Shown here: positions 1 through 7,401 of the stretch, piece after piece
Position numbering within the stretch: position 1 is the stretch's first letter
How the letters are laid out: each line of letters begins with the position of its first letter
Assembly: GCA_027459365.1 (NCBI GenBank)
Contig: DAIDIM010000178.1
Coordinates: 1 to 9,638, forward strand
DNA from: Chlamydiota bacterium
Lineage (GTDB): Bacteria; Chlamydiota; Chlamydiia; Chlamydiales; SM23-39
DNA length: 9,638 bases
Direction of reading: 5' to 3'
Program-made: the position numbers and the translations under genes
The notes under the pieces: generated by a model
The model's database searches: none
Told to the model about the DNA's origin: nothing
The model's input: only the letters and a program-made list of their open reading frames with translations

Positions 1-1817
1 ATCCCAAATCCTAAAAAGAAGCTAAGGACTCCAATTCCAAAGCCCATCGCTGTATTTCCAGGCATATGAATTTTTTCATATGGCCCCTCTCGTTTTGGAA
101 CTGTGTTTGTCTGCTTCATTTTCCAAAAAGCATCGACGCTATCGACAGTTGGTATATGAGCGAAGTTATAAAAAGGTGGAGGAGATGGGGTCATCCATTC
201 GAGCGTTCTCCCATTCCAAGGATCTCCTGTCTCATCTTTTAACAACTTCCGATCGCGTATGCTGACAAGAAGTTGAATCACTTGAAAAACAACGCCGACT
301 GTAATCACAAGTGCGCCAAGAGCGGCAATGAGAAATAAGGGTTGCCATCCCAGCACTTCATAACGGTCAAGTCTTCTTGTTACTCCCATAAATCCGAGTA
401 GATAGAGCGGAATGAATGCGAGTACAAATCCATAAAACCACCACCAAAAAGCCCTTCTCCCCCATTTTTCATTAAGCGAAAAGCCCATGAATTTGGGGAA
501 CCAATAGGTATAGCCGCCAAAGAATGCGAAGACACTGCCTCCAATGATTACAGAATGAAAATGGGCGATCAAAAAGAGACTATTGTGTACTTGAAAATCG
601 ACTCCGGGAATTGCCATCGAAACACCTGCCATCCCCCCAATTGAAAAAATAGCTAAAAAGCCCATAAACCAAAGCATCGGCGATTGAAAGCGAATTCTTC
701 CTCGCAGCATAGTAAAAAGCCAGTTGAAGATTTTTACACCTGTCGGAATCGCAATGATCATTGTCATGATGCCAAAAAATGCGTTGACATTCGGGCCTGC
801 TCCCATCGTAAAAAAGTGGTGCAGCCAAACAAGAAACGAAAGAAAAGTAATACTGAATAGTGCCCAGACCATTGTTGTGTATCCAAAGAGGCGCTTCTGA
901 GAAAAGACAGGGACAATTTCTGAATAAATTCCAAATGCAGGCAAAACCAGAATATAGACTTCGGGATGCCCCCATGCCCAGAATAAATTCACATACATCA
1001 TTGGATTTCCTCCTGCCTCAGATGTAAAAATATGGGAATCAATCAACCGATCGGTCGAAAGCATGCCAACAGTTGCTGTAAGTACGGGAAAAGCAAAGAT
1101 GACCATGATAACAGTTGCAAATGACGCCCAAACAAAAATGGGCATGCGCATCATCGTCATGCCAGGACAGCGCATTTTGACAATCGTCACCAAAAAATTA
1201 ATCCCCGTGAGTAAGCTTCCCGCGCCCGATATTTGCACCGTCCAAAGCCAATAATCGACTCCCACTCCGGGATTATATTTCAAATTTGCAAGTGGAGGAT
1301 ATGCCGACCAGCCGGTGCCTGCAAAGACTCCAATCATTAAGGAGACCATGATGAACATAGCACCTGATGCAAAGAGCCAAAAACTGAGCGAATTCAAAAA
1401 TGGAAAAGCCACATCGCGCGCGCCGATTTGCAATGGCAAAACCAAATTCATTAGTCCAAAGACAAGGCCCATCGCCACAAAAAAGATCATTGTGACGCCG
1501 TGTGCTGTAAAAATTTGTTGAAAATGGGGTGCAGTTAAATATCCGGTTGAATCGCCAAATGCAACTGCTTGCTGCGCCCGCATCATAACTGCATCGATTA
1601 ACCCCTTCGAGAGCATGATCCCAGAGACTACAATATACATGATCCCAATTTTTTTATGATCGACACTAGTAAGCCACTCTTGCCAAAGCCAACGCCATCG
1701 TCTCATATAGGTCAAAAGGGCAACAAGGATGATTCCTCCAACAATCATCATACCGCCAGCCATATACTCGATCCAATCGTGTTTAAGAGCCTCTGTTGTC
1801 AATCTTCCAAAAAACAT
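1..1817 (-). CDS. cyoB: Cytochrome bo3 ubiquinol oxidase subunit I (3' end outside window)
   Basis: Catalytic subunit of the inner-membrane haem-copper quinol oxidase, which reduces O2 to water with electrons from ubiquinol and pumps protons. I translated 605 codons; the E. coli protein has 663, so roughly the last 60 are missing at the left edge. It aligns almost without gaps to E. coli CyoB from residue 1 ([10 protein letters not shown]). Visible are the haem ligand H106 in IFTAHGV, the D-channel Asp in GARDVAF, the His-Glu-Tyr centre in WGHPEVYI, the CuB histidines in WLHHFF, the K-channel Lys in IPTGVK, and the haem histidines in AHFHSV. Quinol-site residues D75, H98 and Q101 are kept, but position 71 is Lys instead of Arg. 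The C-terminal part keeps the CyoB-type [10 protein letters not shown] and HMPGN motifs. Its ATG directly follows the cyoA stop, so translation is probably coupled. Identification is firm. Confidence 0.98.
   Translation of the reverse strand, partial: MFFGRLTTEALKHDWIEYMAGGMMIVGGIILVALLTYMRRWRWLWQEWLTSVDHKKIGIMYIVVSGIMLSKGLIDAVMMRAQQAVAFGDSTGYLTAPHFQQIFTAHGVTMIFFVAMGLVFGLMNLVLPLQIGARDVAFPFLNSLSFWLFASGAMFIMVSLMIGVFAGTGWSAYPPLANLKYNPGVGVDYWLWTVQISGAGSLLTGINFLVTIVKMRCPGMTMMRMPIFVWASFATVIMVIFAFPVLTATVGMLSTDRLIDSHIFTSEAGGNPMMYVNLFWAWGHPEVYILVLPAFGIYSEIVPVFSQKRLFGYTTMVWALFSITFLSFLVWLHHFFTMGAGPNVNAFFGIMTMIIAIPTGVKIFNWLFTMLRGRIRFQSPMLWFMGFLAIFSIGGMAGVSMAIPGVDFQVHNSLFLIAHFHSVIIGGSVFAFFGGYTYWFPKFMGFSLNEKWGRRAFWWWFYGFVLAFIPLYLLGFMGVTRRLDRYEVLGWQPLFLIAALGALVITVGVVFQVIQLLVSIRDRKLLKDETGDPWNGRTLEWMTPSPPPFYNFAHIPTVDSVDAFWKMKQTNTVPKREGPYEKIHMPGNTAMGFGIGVLSFFLGFG
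1605..1607 (-). other. cyoB: Lys71 codon at the CyoB quinol-site arginine position
   Basis: The codon AAG gives Lys at residue 71, where E. coli CyoB has Arg71, one of the residues (R71, D75, H98, Q101) assigned to the high-affinity quinol site. The residue numbers match exactly because there is no gap before this point. AGG to AAG is a single base change, so a sequencing error cannot be excluded. Confidence 0.85.
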
Positions 1818-2678
1818 CTATTGCGGCCCCATATATTGCATTACAATCTCATTGAATAAACCACTGGCTACTCCTGAATAATACACCACTGCATTATACG
1901 AGCTTGGTTTCGCTAAATTTTTATACACATCTTTTGTTAAAATATGAGGTGAAGATTTGACTTTCATAACCCAATCTTCAAACTCCTCATCTGTCGATGC
2001 GATCGCTTTAAAAACCATCCCTGCAAAACCCTCTCCACTAATATTTGCAGATACACCTCGAAAATCACCCGTCTCATTTGCAATGAGATTCATCTTTGTA
2101 GTCATGCCAGGCATCGCATAAATTTGTCCCGCCAATTGCGGAATCCAAAACGAATTCATTGGAGCATCTGCAGAAATTGAAAATGTAATCGGCGTATCTT
2201 TGGGAAATTGGACATAATTGACAGTGGCAATTTCTTGTTCAGGATAAATAAATAACCACTTCCAATCCAAAGCTAATACCTGAATATTCAGCGGTTTCTT
2301 CCCATTAACAATTGTTTTATAGGGATCGAGTTCATGTGTTGATGTCCATGTCAAAATTCCCAAAGCCACAATCATAAGACAAGGAACCCCCCACCAGACA
2401 ATTTCAGCAATCGTGCTATGTCCCCAATCGGGATGATACTTCGCACCCTTATTTTGCTCTCGGTACTTCCAATAAAAAAGGGGCATCATGATAAAAACAG
2501 GAATCACCACTAAGCACATCAATGCCGTGGACACTATAATGAGCCGTTTTTGCTTTTCAGCAATGAGCCCTTTTGGATTCATTACCTCAATGTTATGGGT
2601 CGTTACAAATTCAATTGCATACATCCCAATAGTAACAATGGCTAGCAACCACAAAATGTAGAATATAACCTTTTTCAT
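1818..2678 (-). CDS. cyoA: Cytochrome bo3 ubiquinol oxidase subunit II
   Basis: Subunit II of the same quinol oxidase, 286 residues. It has an N-terminal hydrophobic segment (about residues 4-24), two further membrane helices (about 45-69 and 91-111) and a periplasmic cupredoxin-like domain. CyoA hallmarks are LDWKWLFIYPEQ (137-148), MNSFWIPQL (174-182) and QIYAMPGM (185-192). The CuA ligands of true cytochrome c oxidases are absent: the segment around residues 210-221 (SANISGEGFAGM) has no Cys, as expected for a quinol oxidase. Unlike E. coli CyoA there is no lipobox cysteine after the first hydrophobic segment, and the His/Met-rich tail of E. coli CyoA is missing. An in-frame TAG lies directly before the ATG, so the start cannot move upstream. 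No Shine-Dalgarno is visible. It is the first gene of the cyo operon here. Confidence 0.97.
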   Translation of the reverse strand: MKKVIFYILWLLAIVTIGMYAIEFVTTHNIEVMNPKGLIAEKQKRLIIVSTALMCLVVIPVFIMMPLFYWKYREQNKGAKYHPDWGHSTIAEIVWWGVPCLMIVALGILTWTSTHELDPYKTIVNGKKPLNIQVLALDWKWLFIYPEQEIATVNYVQFPKDTPITFSISADAPMNSFWIPQLAGQIYAMPGMTTKMNLIANETGDFRGVSANISGEGFAGMVFKAIASTDEEFEDWVMKVKSSPHILTKDVYKNLAKPSSYNAVVYYSGVASGLFNEIVMQYMGPQ

Positions 2679-2687
2679 CTAAAATAT

Positions 2688-2717
2688 TTTATATGACAAC
2701 CGCGGCTTAGTTGTCTA
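2688..2717 (-). promoter_or_regulatory. Candidate cyoA promoter
   Basis: On the minus strand a -35 TAGACA (2717-2712) and a -10 TATAAA (2693-2688) each match the sigma70 consensus at five of six bases, with an 18 bp spacer. The predicted start point near 2681 is only about three bases before the cyoA ATG, so the mRNA would be nearly leaderless, which agrees with the missing Shine-Dalgarno. Pattern match only. Confidence 0.4.
2695..2715. repeat. Inverted repeat in cyoA promoter spacer (operator or weak terminator)
   Basis: Perfect 6 bp arms GACAAC (2695-2700) and GTTGTC (2710-2715) are separated by 9 bases. The repeat sits between the candidate -35 and -10 of cyoA, where a repressor or redox sensor site could lie. 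It is also about 30 bp downstream of the stop of the F-box gene, but the following bases lack a T-run, so an intrinsic terminator is less convincing. Confidence 0.4.
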
Positions 2718-2745
2718 CAAACATCATGGAATATTGCATCTGCCT

Positions 2746-4431
2746 TCAAAATTCATTCTCGAGGCGATCCATAATAATTGAACGAAGATGTTGTTTTTGT
2801 TTATTAGCTTTATTTCCAAAACCAGAGATCAATTCTGCAAGATGAATCAACTCTTTAGTTGATGACTTTTTTGATTGGATAGAGATCAAAAGTTCAAGAG
2901 CTTTCTCCAATTTTAACGGATCAGTAATGAGACTAGCGGCCTCGATTTTTTGATCAACAGTCACATTCTCGTTCATAAGGGAGGCCAGCATTTTATCTTG
3001 TCTTGTCTGAGTGTATTTTTTTGCAATTTCCAGTTTCGTTTCAAATGATTGATGAGGAATTTTCAACAAAGAGTCAAGTACCTGATCTCGTTCTTGTCCT
3101 CGATCCATTGAGAAGGCAATCTTCATTTTTTCAGAGTCTATGGAACTTGTTCTAAATAAAGAACTGTAAAACTGATTTTGATTACCTTTTCTGTGTTTTG
3201 CGATTTTGAGTTTATCCTCTAAAGATAAGTGAGCGTTTTTCAATATAGAACTAAATGCATTATCTCGCTGTTGTCCGTTATTTATGAGGAGTGCTATCTG
3301 GATTTTCTTATCCGTTCCTTTGACCTTATCGATTAATTGGAAGAGTTTTTCAGTCTGCCTTGCAAAAATGTATTCAGTTACAATGTAGAACTCCTCATCA
3401 GGATTTTCGACCACATCAGAACGTTCGAGTATTATTGCAAAAGCGCGAAATTTCGAACTGACTGAGAAAAGGTTAAGAGCAATCCCAATTGCTCTTTGGA
3501 GAGATATTTGAGGAATTTTAAATACTTCATAACCGTCATTATGATTTTCTGCAATTACCCCAAAAACATAATTTTGAATATGCTCATTTTTGATGTTGGT
3601 AGCAACGGCGATTGCTTTCTCTATATTAAGGTCTTTTCTTCTTGCAATATTAGAAAAAGCGGCATCTCGAATATCCTCATTTTCGATAGATTTAGCAATG
3701 GAGATTGCTAGCTCAAAGGGAACATCTTCTCTTGTCACTATTGCAGAAAAAGCACGTTCTCGAATCTCAATATTTTCGATATCTTGAGCAATGGAGATTG
3801 CCTCTTTGAAATTTACATTTTTTCTTGTTACAACTACTTCGAATGTCGCAATTTGATCGGTCTTTTGAAATTCCATAACATGCCGAACAAGATTTTGAAT
3901 AGAAACATCTGTACGTTTGCCAATTACAGCAAACGCTTTTTCTCGAGTCACTGAAGTAGGTGAAACATGATTGATGATTTCGACTGCTTTATTGATAGGT
4001 ACATCTGTTCTCCCCGCAATCCTTGCAATGCACCGTTCATAATTTCCCGCAAATCTTTCAGCATCTTGAATAGGAATCACCGAATATCCTGCAAGATTGT
4101 AAATTGCTCCTTCGTAAGCGTCAGGAAATTTTCCAAAAATGCTCTTAGGAGGTAATCTGATACTTGTATTATTTCGAGCCTTTGCTGCTTCAACTCTTTC
4201 AATTTCTCTTTTGCTCCACATAGGCCAAGCATTCAGTTCACATTCACCACTGATCTCCAGCAAAGGTTTTGCAGTCCATAGAAATAACCGAGTCTGCCCT
4301 TGGAAATCTAGAAAGTCCCCTATCTTTTGCAATACCTCTGATGGTATGGGGTCATGATTCCCTTGTTTAAATGAAACCCCATTTGAAATAGTGATTGCCG
4401 CATTACTCGAAGTTATCGCTCGCGAAGTCAT
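2746..4431 (-). CDS. F-box-like protein with helical tandem repeats; candidate host-directed effector
   Basis: A 561-residue protein I cannot assign to a named family. Residues 1-26 are polar and Ser/Thr/Asn-rich, compatible with a type III secretion signal. Residues 27-60 read as an F-box: PIPSEVLQKIGDFLD is followed by a hydrophobic helix with Arg-Leu and a basic-aromatic end, in the usual LPxEILxxIFxFL order. From about 143 to the C-terminus run repeats of 29-31 residues, roughly V-x-x-E-K-A-I-x-I-A ... I-R-x-x-A-F-x-x-I-x-x-R-x-D, that is, two helices per unit, suggesting an alpha-solenoid. Units near 206, 237 and 268 are the most alike. Known F-box proteins bind Skp1 through the F-box and substrate through a C-terminal repeat domain, and this layout fits. 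The start has AAGG seven bases before the ATG. There is no signal peptide or membrane segment. The CDS is secure; the F-box call is moderately secure; the effector role is inference. Confidence 0.72.
   Translation of the reverse strand: MTSRAITSSNAAITISNGVSFKQGNHDPIPSEVLQKIGDFLDFQGQTRLFLWTAKPLLEISGECELNAWPMWSKREIERVEAAKARNNTSIRLPPKSIFGKFPDAYEGAIYNLAGYSVIPIQDAERFAGNYERCIARIAGRTDVPINKAVEIINHVSPTSVTREKAFAVIGKRTDVSIQNLVRHVMEFQKTDQIATFEVVVTRKNVNFKEAISIAQDIENIEIRERAFSAIVTREDVPFELAISIAKSIENEDIRDAAFSNIARRKDLNIEKAIAVATNIKNEHIQNYVFGVIAENHNDGYEVFKIPQISLQRAIGIALNLFSVSSKFRAFAIILERSDVVENPDEEFYIVTEYIFARQTEKLFQLIDKVKGTDKKIQIALLINNGQQRDNAFSSILKNAHLSLEDKLKIAKHRKGNQNQFYSSLFRTSSIDSEKMKIAFSMDRGQERDQVLDSLLKIPHQSFETKLEIAKKYTQTRQDKMLASLMNENVTVDQKIEAASLITDPLKLEKALELLISIQSKKSSTKELIHLAELISGFGNKANKQKQHLRSIIMDRLENEF
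3601..3879 (-). repeat. 93-bp tandem repeats inside the F-box-like gene
   Basis: Near-identical blocks recur at exact 93 bp spacing: AGCAACGGCGATTGC at 3601, AGCAATGGAGATTGC at 3694 and again at 3787. Flanking bases such as TATTTTCGATA and the TCTTCTTG/TCTCTTGT stretch recur too. The period equals 31 codons and keeps the frame, so this is protein repeat duplication, recent enough to be seen in the DNA. Further units on both sides are conserved only in protein. Confidence 0.85.
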
Positions 4432-4475
4432 AACATTACCTTATCTTTGCCGTTCTTCCTACAAATGGGGAAATA

Positions 4476-4492
4476 TCTGCCGCATTGGCAGA
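4476..4492. other. Hairpin in the leader of the F-box-like gene
   Basis: TCTGCC (4476-4481) and GGCAGA (4487-4492) pair perfectly around a 5-base loop, 45 bp upstream of the F-box-like start. Smaller CTGC/GCAG pairings lie beside it at 4505-4524. It could be part of an rpoD terminator region or a structured leader; the sequence does not decide. Confidence 0.35.
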
Positions 4493-4531
4493 GATTTGCC
4501 CTTTGCAGCTTTTCTGCTTTGCAGTATAAAT

Positions 4532-4551
4532 AAAAGCCCACCCAAGCTTTT
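4532..4551 (-). terminator. Possible rpoD terminator
   Basis: Thirteen bases after the rpoD stop, the minus strand reads AAAAGC, an 8-base loop, then GCTTTT followed by ATTTATA. The 6 bp stem is AT-rich and weak, and the T-tract is interrupted, so this is a tentative intrinsic terminator separating rpoD from the downstream gene. The whole 4432-4564 spacer otherwise holds only short hairpins. Confidence 0.35.
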
Positions 4552-4564
4552 TCTATTCGTTCCC

Positions 4565-6223
4565 TTATTCCCCTTCCAATAGATCGAGGAAGGCTTGGAG
4601 TTGTTTTGCTCGTGTTGGATGGCGCATTTTGCGAAGCGCTTTTGCCTCGATTTGTCGCACACGTTCACGCGTCACTTTGAAGCGGACGCCTACTTCTTCA
4701 AGTGTTTTTGGCTTGCCATCGAGGAGACCAAAACGCTCGATGAGAACAGTGCGCTCACGATCGGTAAGGGTGGAGAGAACTTCGCCCATCTTATCTTTTA
4801 AAATTGCATAGCCAGTGGCTTCTGCAGGAGATTCAATGGAGGTATCTTCGAGGAAGTCGCCAAATTGGCTCTCTCCCCCGTCTCCCACTTCTGCTTGGAG
4901 AGAAATTGGGTGTTGGGCGATTTTGTAAATTTCACGTACACGTTCAGGAGTAAGCCCTAATTCTTTAGCAAGCTCTTCTGGACTTGGCTCACGACCGGTT
5001 TCCATCATCAATTTTTTTGCACCGCGCAGCACTTTATTGATCGTTTCGATCATGTGAACGGGAATACGAATCGTACGTGCTTGATCGGCAATGGCGCGCG
5101 TCACTGCTTGACGGATCCACCAGGTAGCGTAGGTAGAAAACTTATATCCTCTCCGATATTCAAATTTTTCAACCGCCTTCATGAGACCCATGTTGCCCTC
5201 TTGAATCAGATCAAGGAAGGAGAGACCGCGGTTTGTATATTTTTTTGCAATGGAGATCACCAGGCGAAGATTCGATTCGACCATTTCACGCTTCGCTTCT
5301 TGGCTTTTATCCATCCAGCGCTGCAACATCCGAACATCTTTTTTAAATTCGTCAAGGGATCGTCCCGCTGCTAATTCCCGCTTGTACAGCTTGCGTCGAG
5401 CAGCTGCAAGCTTTCCTGCAGCAAATTTATTTTTTTCGGCACGCGGAGTGAGCTCTTGTATCTCTTTTTCTAAAACAAGGAAACGATCGTAAGCAGAGAG
5501 GACAACTTCACCAAAGTCTTCAATGATATTGTGTCTGCAGCTTAAACGGCGCAAATAGGCTTGGGCACGAATCCGACATTTTTCAATTGCATCGAGAAGA
5601 TCAGCCTTAGACTCTTTTTTTAAAGTAGGATTGAGAATTTGTATCAGTAATTGTTCAAGCAGTTGGTCTTCCTGCTTCATCAAATCGCAAAGCCTTGGCA
5701 AAAGACTTAAATATAATGGCTTATCAAGAACTTCCTTTTCAGCAATCACTTTATCAAAGCGCTCTTTACCAGAAATCAGATGATAGGCGATAGAGATGGC
5801 CTCCCGAATAGAATAGCGGAAGCGCATAATGATTTTTTCCATCTGAATCTGCGCTTTTTCAATGCGCTTGGAAATCTCTACTTCCTCTTCGCGAGTTAAA
5901 AGGGGAACAGAACCCATCTCTTTGAGGTACATACGAACAGGGTCATCCGATGTCCCCTCTGTTCGCTTAGGCATCCCCTCGAGCTCTTTTGCCTCTTTTT
6001 TCCTCTCTTTTTGCCGATCTACCTCTGCTTGATTCAGAATTTGAATATCCATTCCACTCAAGTAAATCAATACTTGATCGATCTGGTCGGCAGAATCAAA
6101 AGTCATGGGGAGAATTTCATTGATCTCCTCGTAGGTGAGATAGCCTTGATCCTTAGCTGTCGCAACTAATTCTTCAATTTTTTGTTGATGCTGAGGATTG
6201 CTAAAAGTTGTTGTTCCGCTCAT
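4565..6223 (-). CDS. rpoD: RNA polymerase primary sigma factor (sigma70 family, chlamydial sigma66 type)
   Basis: Housekeeping sigma factor that directs RNA polymerase to most promoters. It has 552 residues; Chlamydia sigma66 has about 570. The domains are in order: region 1.1 at about 10-65 ([13 protein letters not shown]), region 1.2 at about 93-125 ([20 protein letters not shown]), and a charged non-conserved segment to about 313. Region 2 from about 314 contains [34 protein letters not shown] and the 2.4 motif [17 protein letters not shown]. Region 3 lies at about 408-470 and region 4 at about 483-545, with the -35-binding helix-turn-helix [20 protein letters not shown]. The start is set by AGGAG four bases before the ATG. 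It is divergent from the CoiA-like gene and near rpsT, an association I recall from Chlamydia. All core motifs are intact. Confidence 0.99.
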   Translation of the reverse strand: MSGTTTFSNPQHQQKIEELVATAKDQGYLTYEEINEILPMTFDSADQIDQVLIYLSGMDIQILNQAEVDRQKERKKEAKELEGMPKRTEGTSDDPVRMYLKEMGSVPLLTREEEVEISKRIEKAQIQMEKIIMRFRYSIREAISIAYHLISGKERFDKVIAEKEVLDKPLYLSLLPRLCDLMKQEDQLLEQLLIQILNPTLKKESKADLLDAIEKCRIRAQAYLRRLSCRHNIIEDFGEVVLSAYDRFLVLEKEIQELTPRAEKNKFAAGKLAAARRKLYKRELAAGRSLDEFKKDVRMLQRWMDKSQEAKREMVESNLRLVISIAKKYTNRGLSFLDLIQEGNMGLMKAVEKFEYRRGYKFSTYATWWIRQAVTRAIADQARTIRIPVHMIETINKVLRGAKKLMMETGREPSPEELAKELGLTPERVREIYKIAQHPISLQAEVGDGGESQFGDFLEDTSIESPAEATGYAILKDKMGEVLSTLTDRERTVLIERFGLLDGKPKTLEEVGVRFKVTRERVRQIEAKALRKMRHPTRAKQLQAFLDLLEGE

Positions 6224-6257
6224 GAACTCCTGAAATGATTAGAAAAGTCTACCCAAC

Positions 6258-6285
6258 ATGATATATGCTATCCAATTAATTTCAA
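6258..6285 (-). promoter_or_regulatory. Candidate rpoD promoter
   Basis: On the minus strand a -35 TTGAAA (6285-6280) and a -10 TATCAT (6263-6258) each match consensus at five of six positions, with a 16 bp spacer. The predicted start near 6251 gives an rpoD leader of about 28 bases with the AGGAG site. The promoter would lie inside the first ten codons of the longest reading of the divergent CoiA-like gene, which argues for the shorter start of that gene. Confidence 0.45.
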
Positions 6286-7055
6286 TGGCCTTATTTGCAA
6301 AAGACAATGATGAGACGATTTCTGCATGGGATGCACTCCCTGGAAAGTTGTATGAATGCCTCGAATGCCAAACCCCATTACGCCTGCGCCGTTCATATCT
6401 AAAATTCCCCCATTTTTATCATCTCTCAACCCCTTTTTTCTGTCGCCTCTATAGCAAAAGTGAAAAACATCTTTTGATTCAGTATGAAATTCGGAAAGAA
6501 ATTCCTCAAGTTTTCATAGAAAAGGCATTTCCAACAATTCAGCGAATCGCAGATGTAGTTTGGGAGGAAAAAAAGATCATCTTTGAAATTCAATGCTCAT
6601 TTATCACTGAAGAGGAGGCTAAAAGCAGAGTCAAAGAATACGGATCTTTAGGATATGTTGTGGTCTGGATTCTCGATGATCAACGTTTCAATCGTAAAGC
6701 CGTGAGTGCAGCTGAGGTTTGGATGCGGACGCAATCGTCCTATTTCATCGATAAACATTTCGTTTTTTACGATCAGTTGGAAACAATTCAAGATCAAAAA
6801 AGAATTCAAAGAGGTGGGAAAATGCCGATTGAATTATCGCCTCTGCCCATTCCCGCGCATGCGCCTAAGCAATTGCAGAACAGAATTCATAATAAATATT
6901 ATTTTAAAAATGATGTTCTCGATCTCGCTCTTCAGTCACAAATCACCTTTTTGCCAAAACCAAAAGTCAGAATCAAAGAATTTTTTAACCGATATTTCAA
7001 AAGGCCATATTCTTCTTTTTTAGATTATTTACTGAAAATAGACTGCGGGCGTTAG
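6258..7055 (+). CDS. CoiA-like protein (competence-type nuclease fold)
   Basis: Resembles the CoiA family, a competence-linked protein of Firmicutes with a zinc-binding N-terminus and a restriction-endonuclease-like (PD-(D/E)xK) core. In this 265-residue reading I see C34-x2-C37, the CoiA-type H52-x2-H55 and C62, and a Ser-x2-His (68-71). RIADV carries D99, and FEIQCS carries E110-x-Q112, followed by YGSLGYVVVWILDD. This matches the usual D...ExQ active site and the following strand. The C-terminal 100 residues are basic and unassigned. The start is uncertain: the ATGs at 6258 and 6285 (codon 10) both lack a Shine-Dalgarno. The shorter one looks better because the 27 bases between them appear to hold the rpoD promoter and MALFAKDNDE resembles CoiA starts. 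The function in this organism is unknown; DNA processing or uptake is inference. The last 27 bp overlap the convergent gene. Confidence 0.8.
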   Translation: MIYAIQLISMALFAKDNDETISAWDALPGKLYECLECQTPLRLRRSYLKFPHFYHLSTPFFCRLYSKSEKHLLIQYEIRKEIPQVFIEKAFPTIQRIADVVWEEKKIIFEIQCSFITEEEAKSRVKEYGSLGYVVVWILDDQRFNRKAVSAAEVWMRTQSSYFIDKHFVFYDQLETIQDQKRIQRGGKMPIELSPLPIPAHAPKQLQNRIHNKYYFKNDVLDLALQSQITFLPKPKVRIKEFFNRYFKRPYSSFLDYLLKIDCGR

Positions 7056-7394
7056 AGTCGCACCCACAAAGAGCTTGAAAAAACCGACTCCCACAATCAA
7101 TGGAAAACAGATCCAATCGGCTAAGTCTTTTGCAAACGCAGTCCCGTTTTGAGCAAATAGCTCCTGCGCTCTGCATGAAGATCCTAAAGATGCAATATAC
7201 GCAATTGCGCCGATTGTAAACGCAATGGCCCTGAAAAGAGTTGTTAAAACCTTAAAAAATAGAACGAACGGGAGGAAAATCATTTTTTGAAAAAGCATCT
7301 TGAAGCAAATTAAACGACCTTTAATAGATCGAAACTGCCCTAATTCAACACAAAACGCATCACAATTAAATTCACAAAATGATTTTAAATTCAT
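7029..7394 (-). CDS. Small membrane protein of unknown function
   Basis: A 121-residue protein I do not recognise. The first 32 residues are polar with four cysteines (C7, C11, C15, C30). A strongly hydrophobic stretch from about 33 to 72 probably makes one or two membrane helices (KMIFLPFVLFFKVL; TIGAIAYIASLG). A short amphipathic loop with LFAQNGTAFAKDLADW follows, then a last hydrophobic segment (about 95-115) ending VGATLTPAVYFQ. There is no recognisable enzyme motif. The gene is supported by a good promoter placed at its start codon and by its membrane-protein-like composition. It ends 27 bp inside the 3' end of the CoiA-like gene. It could be a lineage-specific chlamydial membrane or inclusion-associated protein, but nothing in the sequence proves that. 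Confidence 0.6.
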   Translation of the reverse strand: MNLKSFCEFNCDAFCVELGQFRSIKGRLICFKMLFQKMIFLPFVLFFKVLTTLFRAIAFTIGAIAYIASLGSSCRAQELFAQNGTAFAKDLADWICFPLIVGVGFFKLFVGATLTPAVYFQ

Positions 7395-7401
7395 GATATA
7401 T

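Noticed and set aside
580..975. 131-codon minus-strand ORF
   Set aside because: It is an out-of-frame reading inside cyoB, whose correct frame is continuous from 1817 to the left edge and matches E. coli CyoB throughout.
3496..3787. Plus-strand ORFs opposite the F-box-like gene
   Set aside because: They mirror the 93-bp repeats of the minus-strand gene, so their apparent repeats are shadows.
3601..3879. Possible CRISPR-like periodic repeats
   Set aside because: The period is 93 bp, equal to 31 codons in frame, and the units are similar over their whole length with no unique spacers.
5054..5374. 106-codon plus-strand ORF
   Set aside because: It lies antisense within rpoD, covering the highly conserved region 2; its composition follows the rpoD codons and it has no ribosome site.
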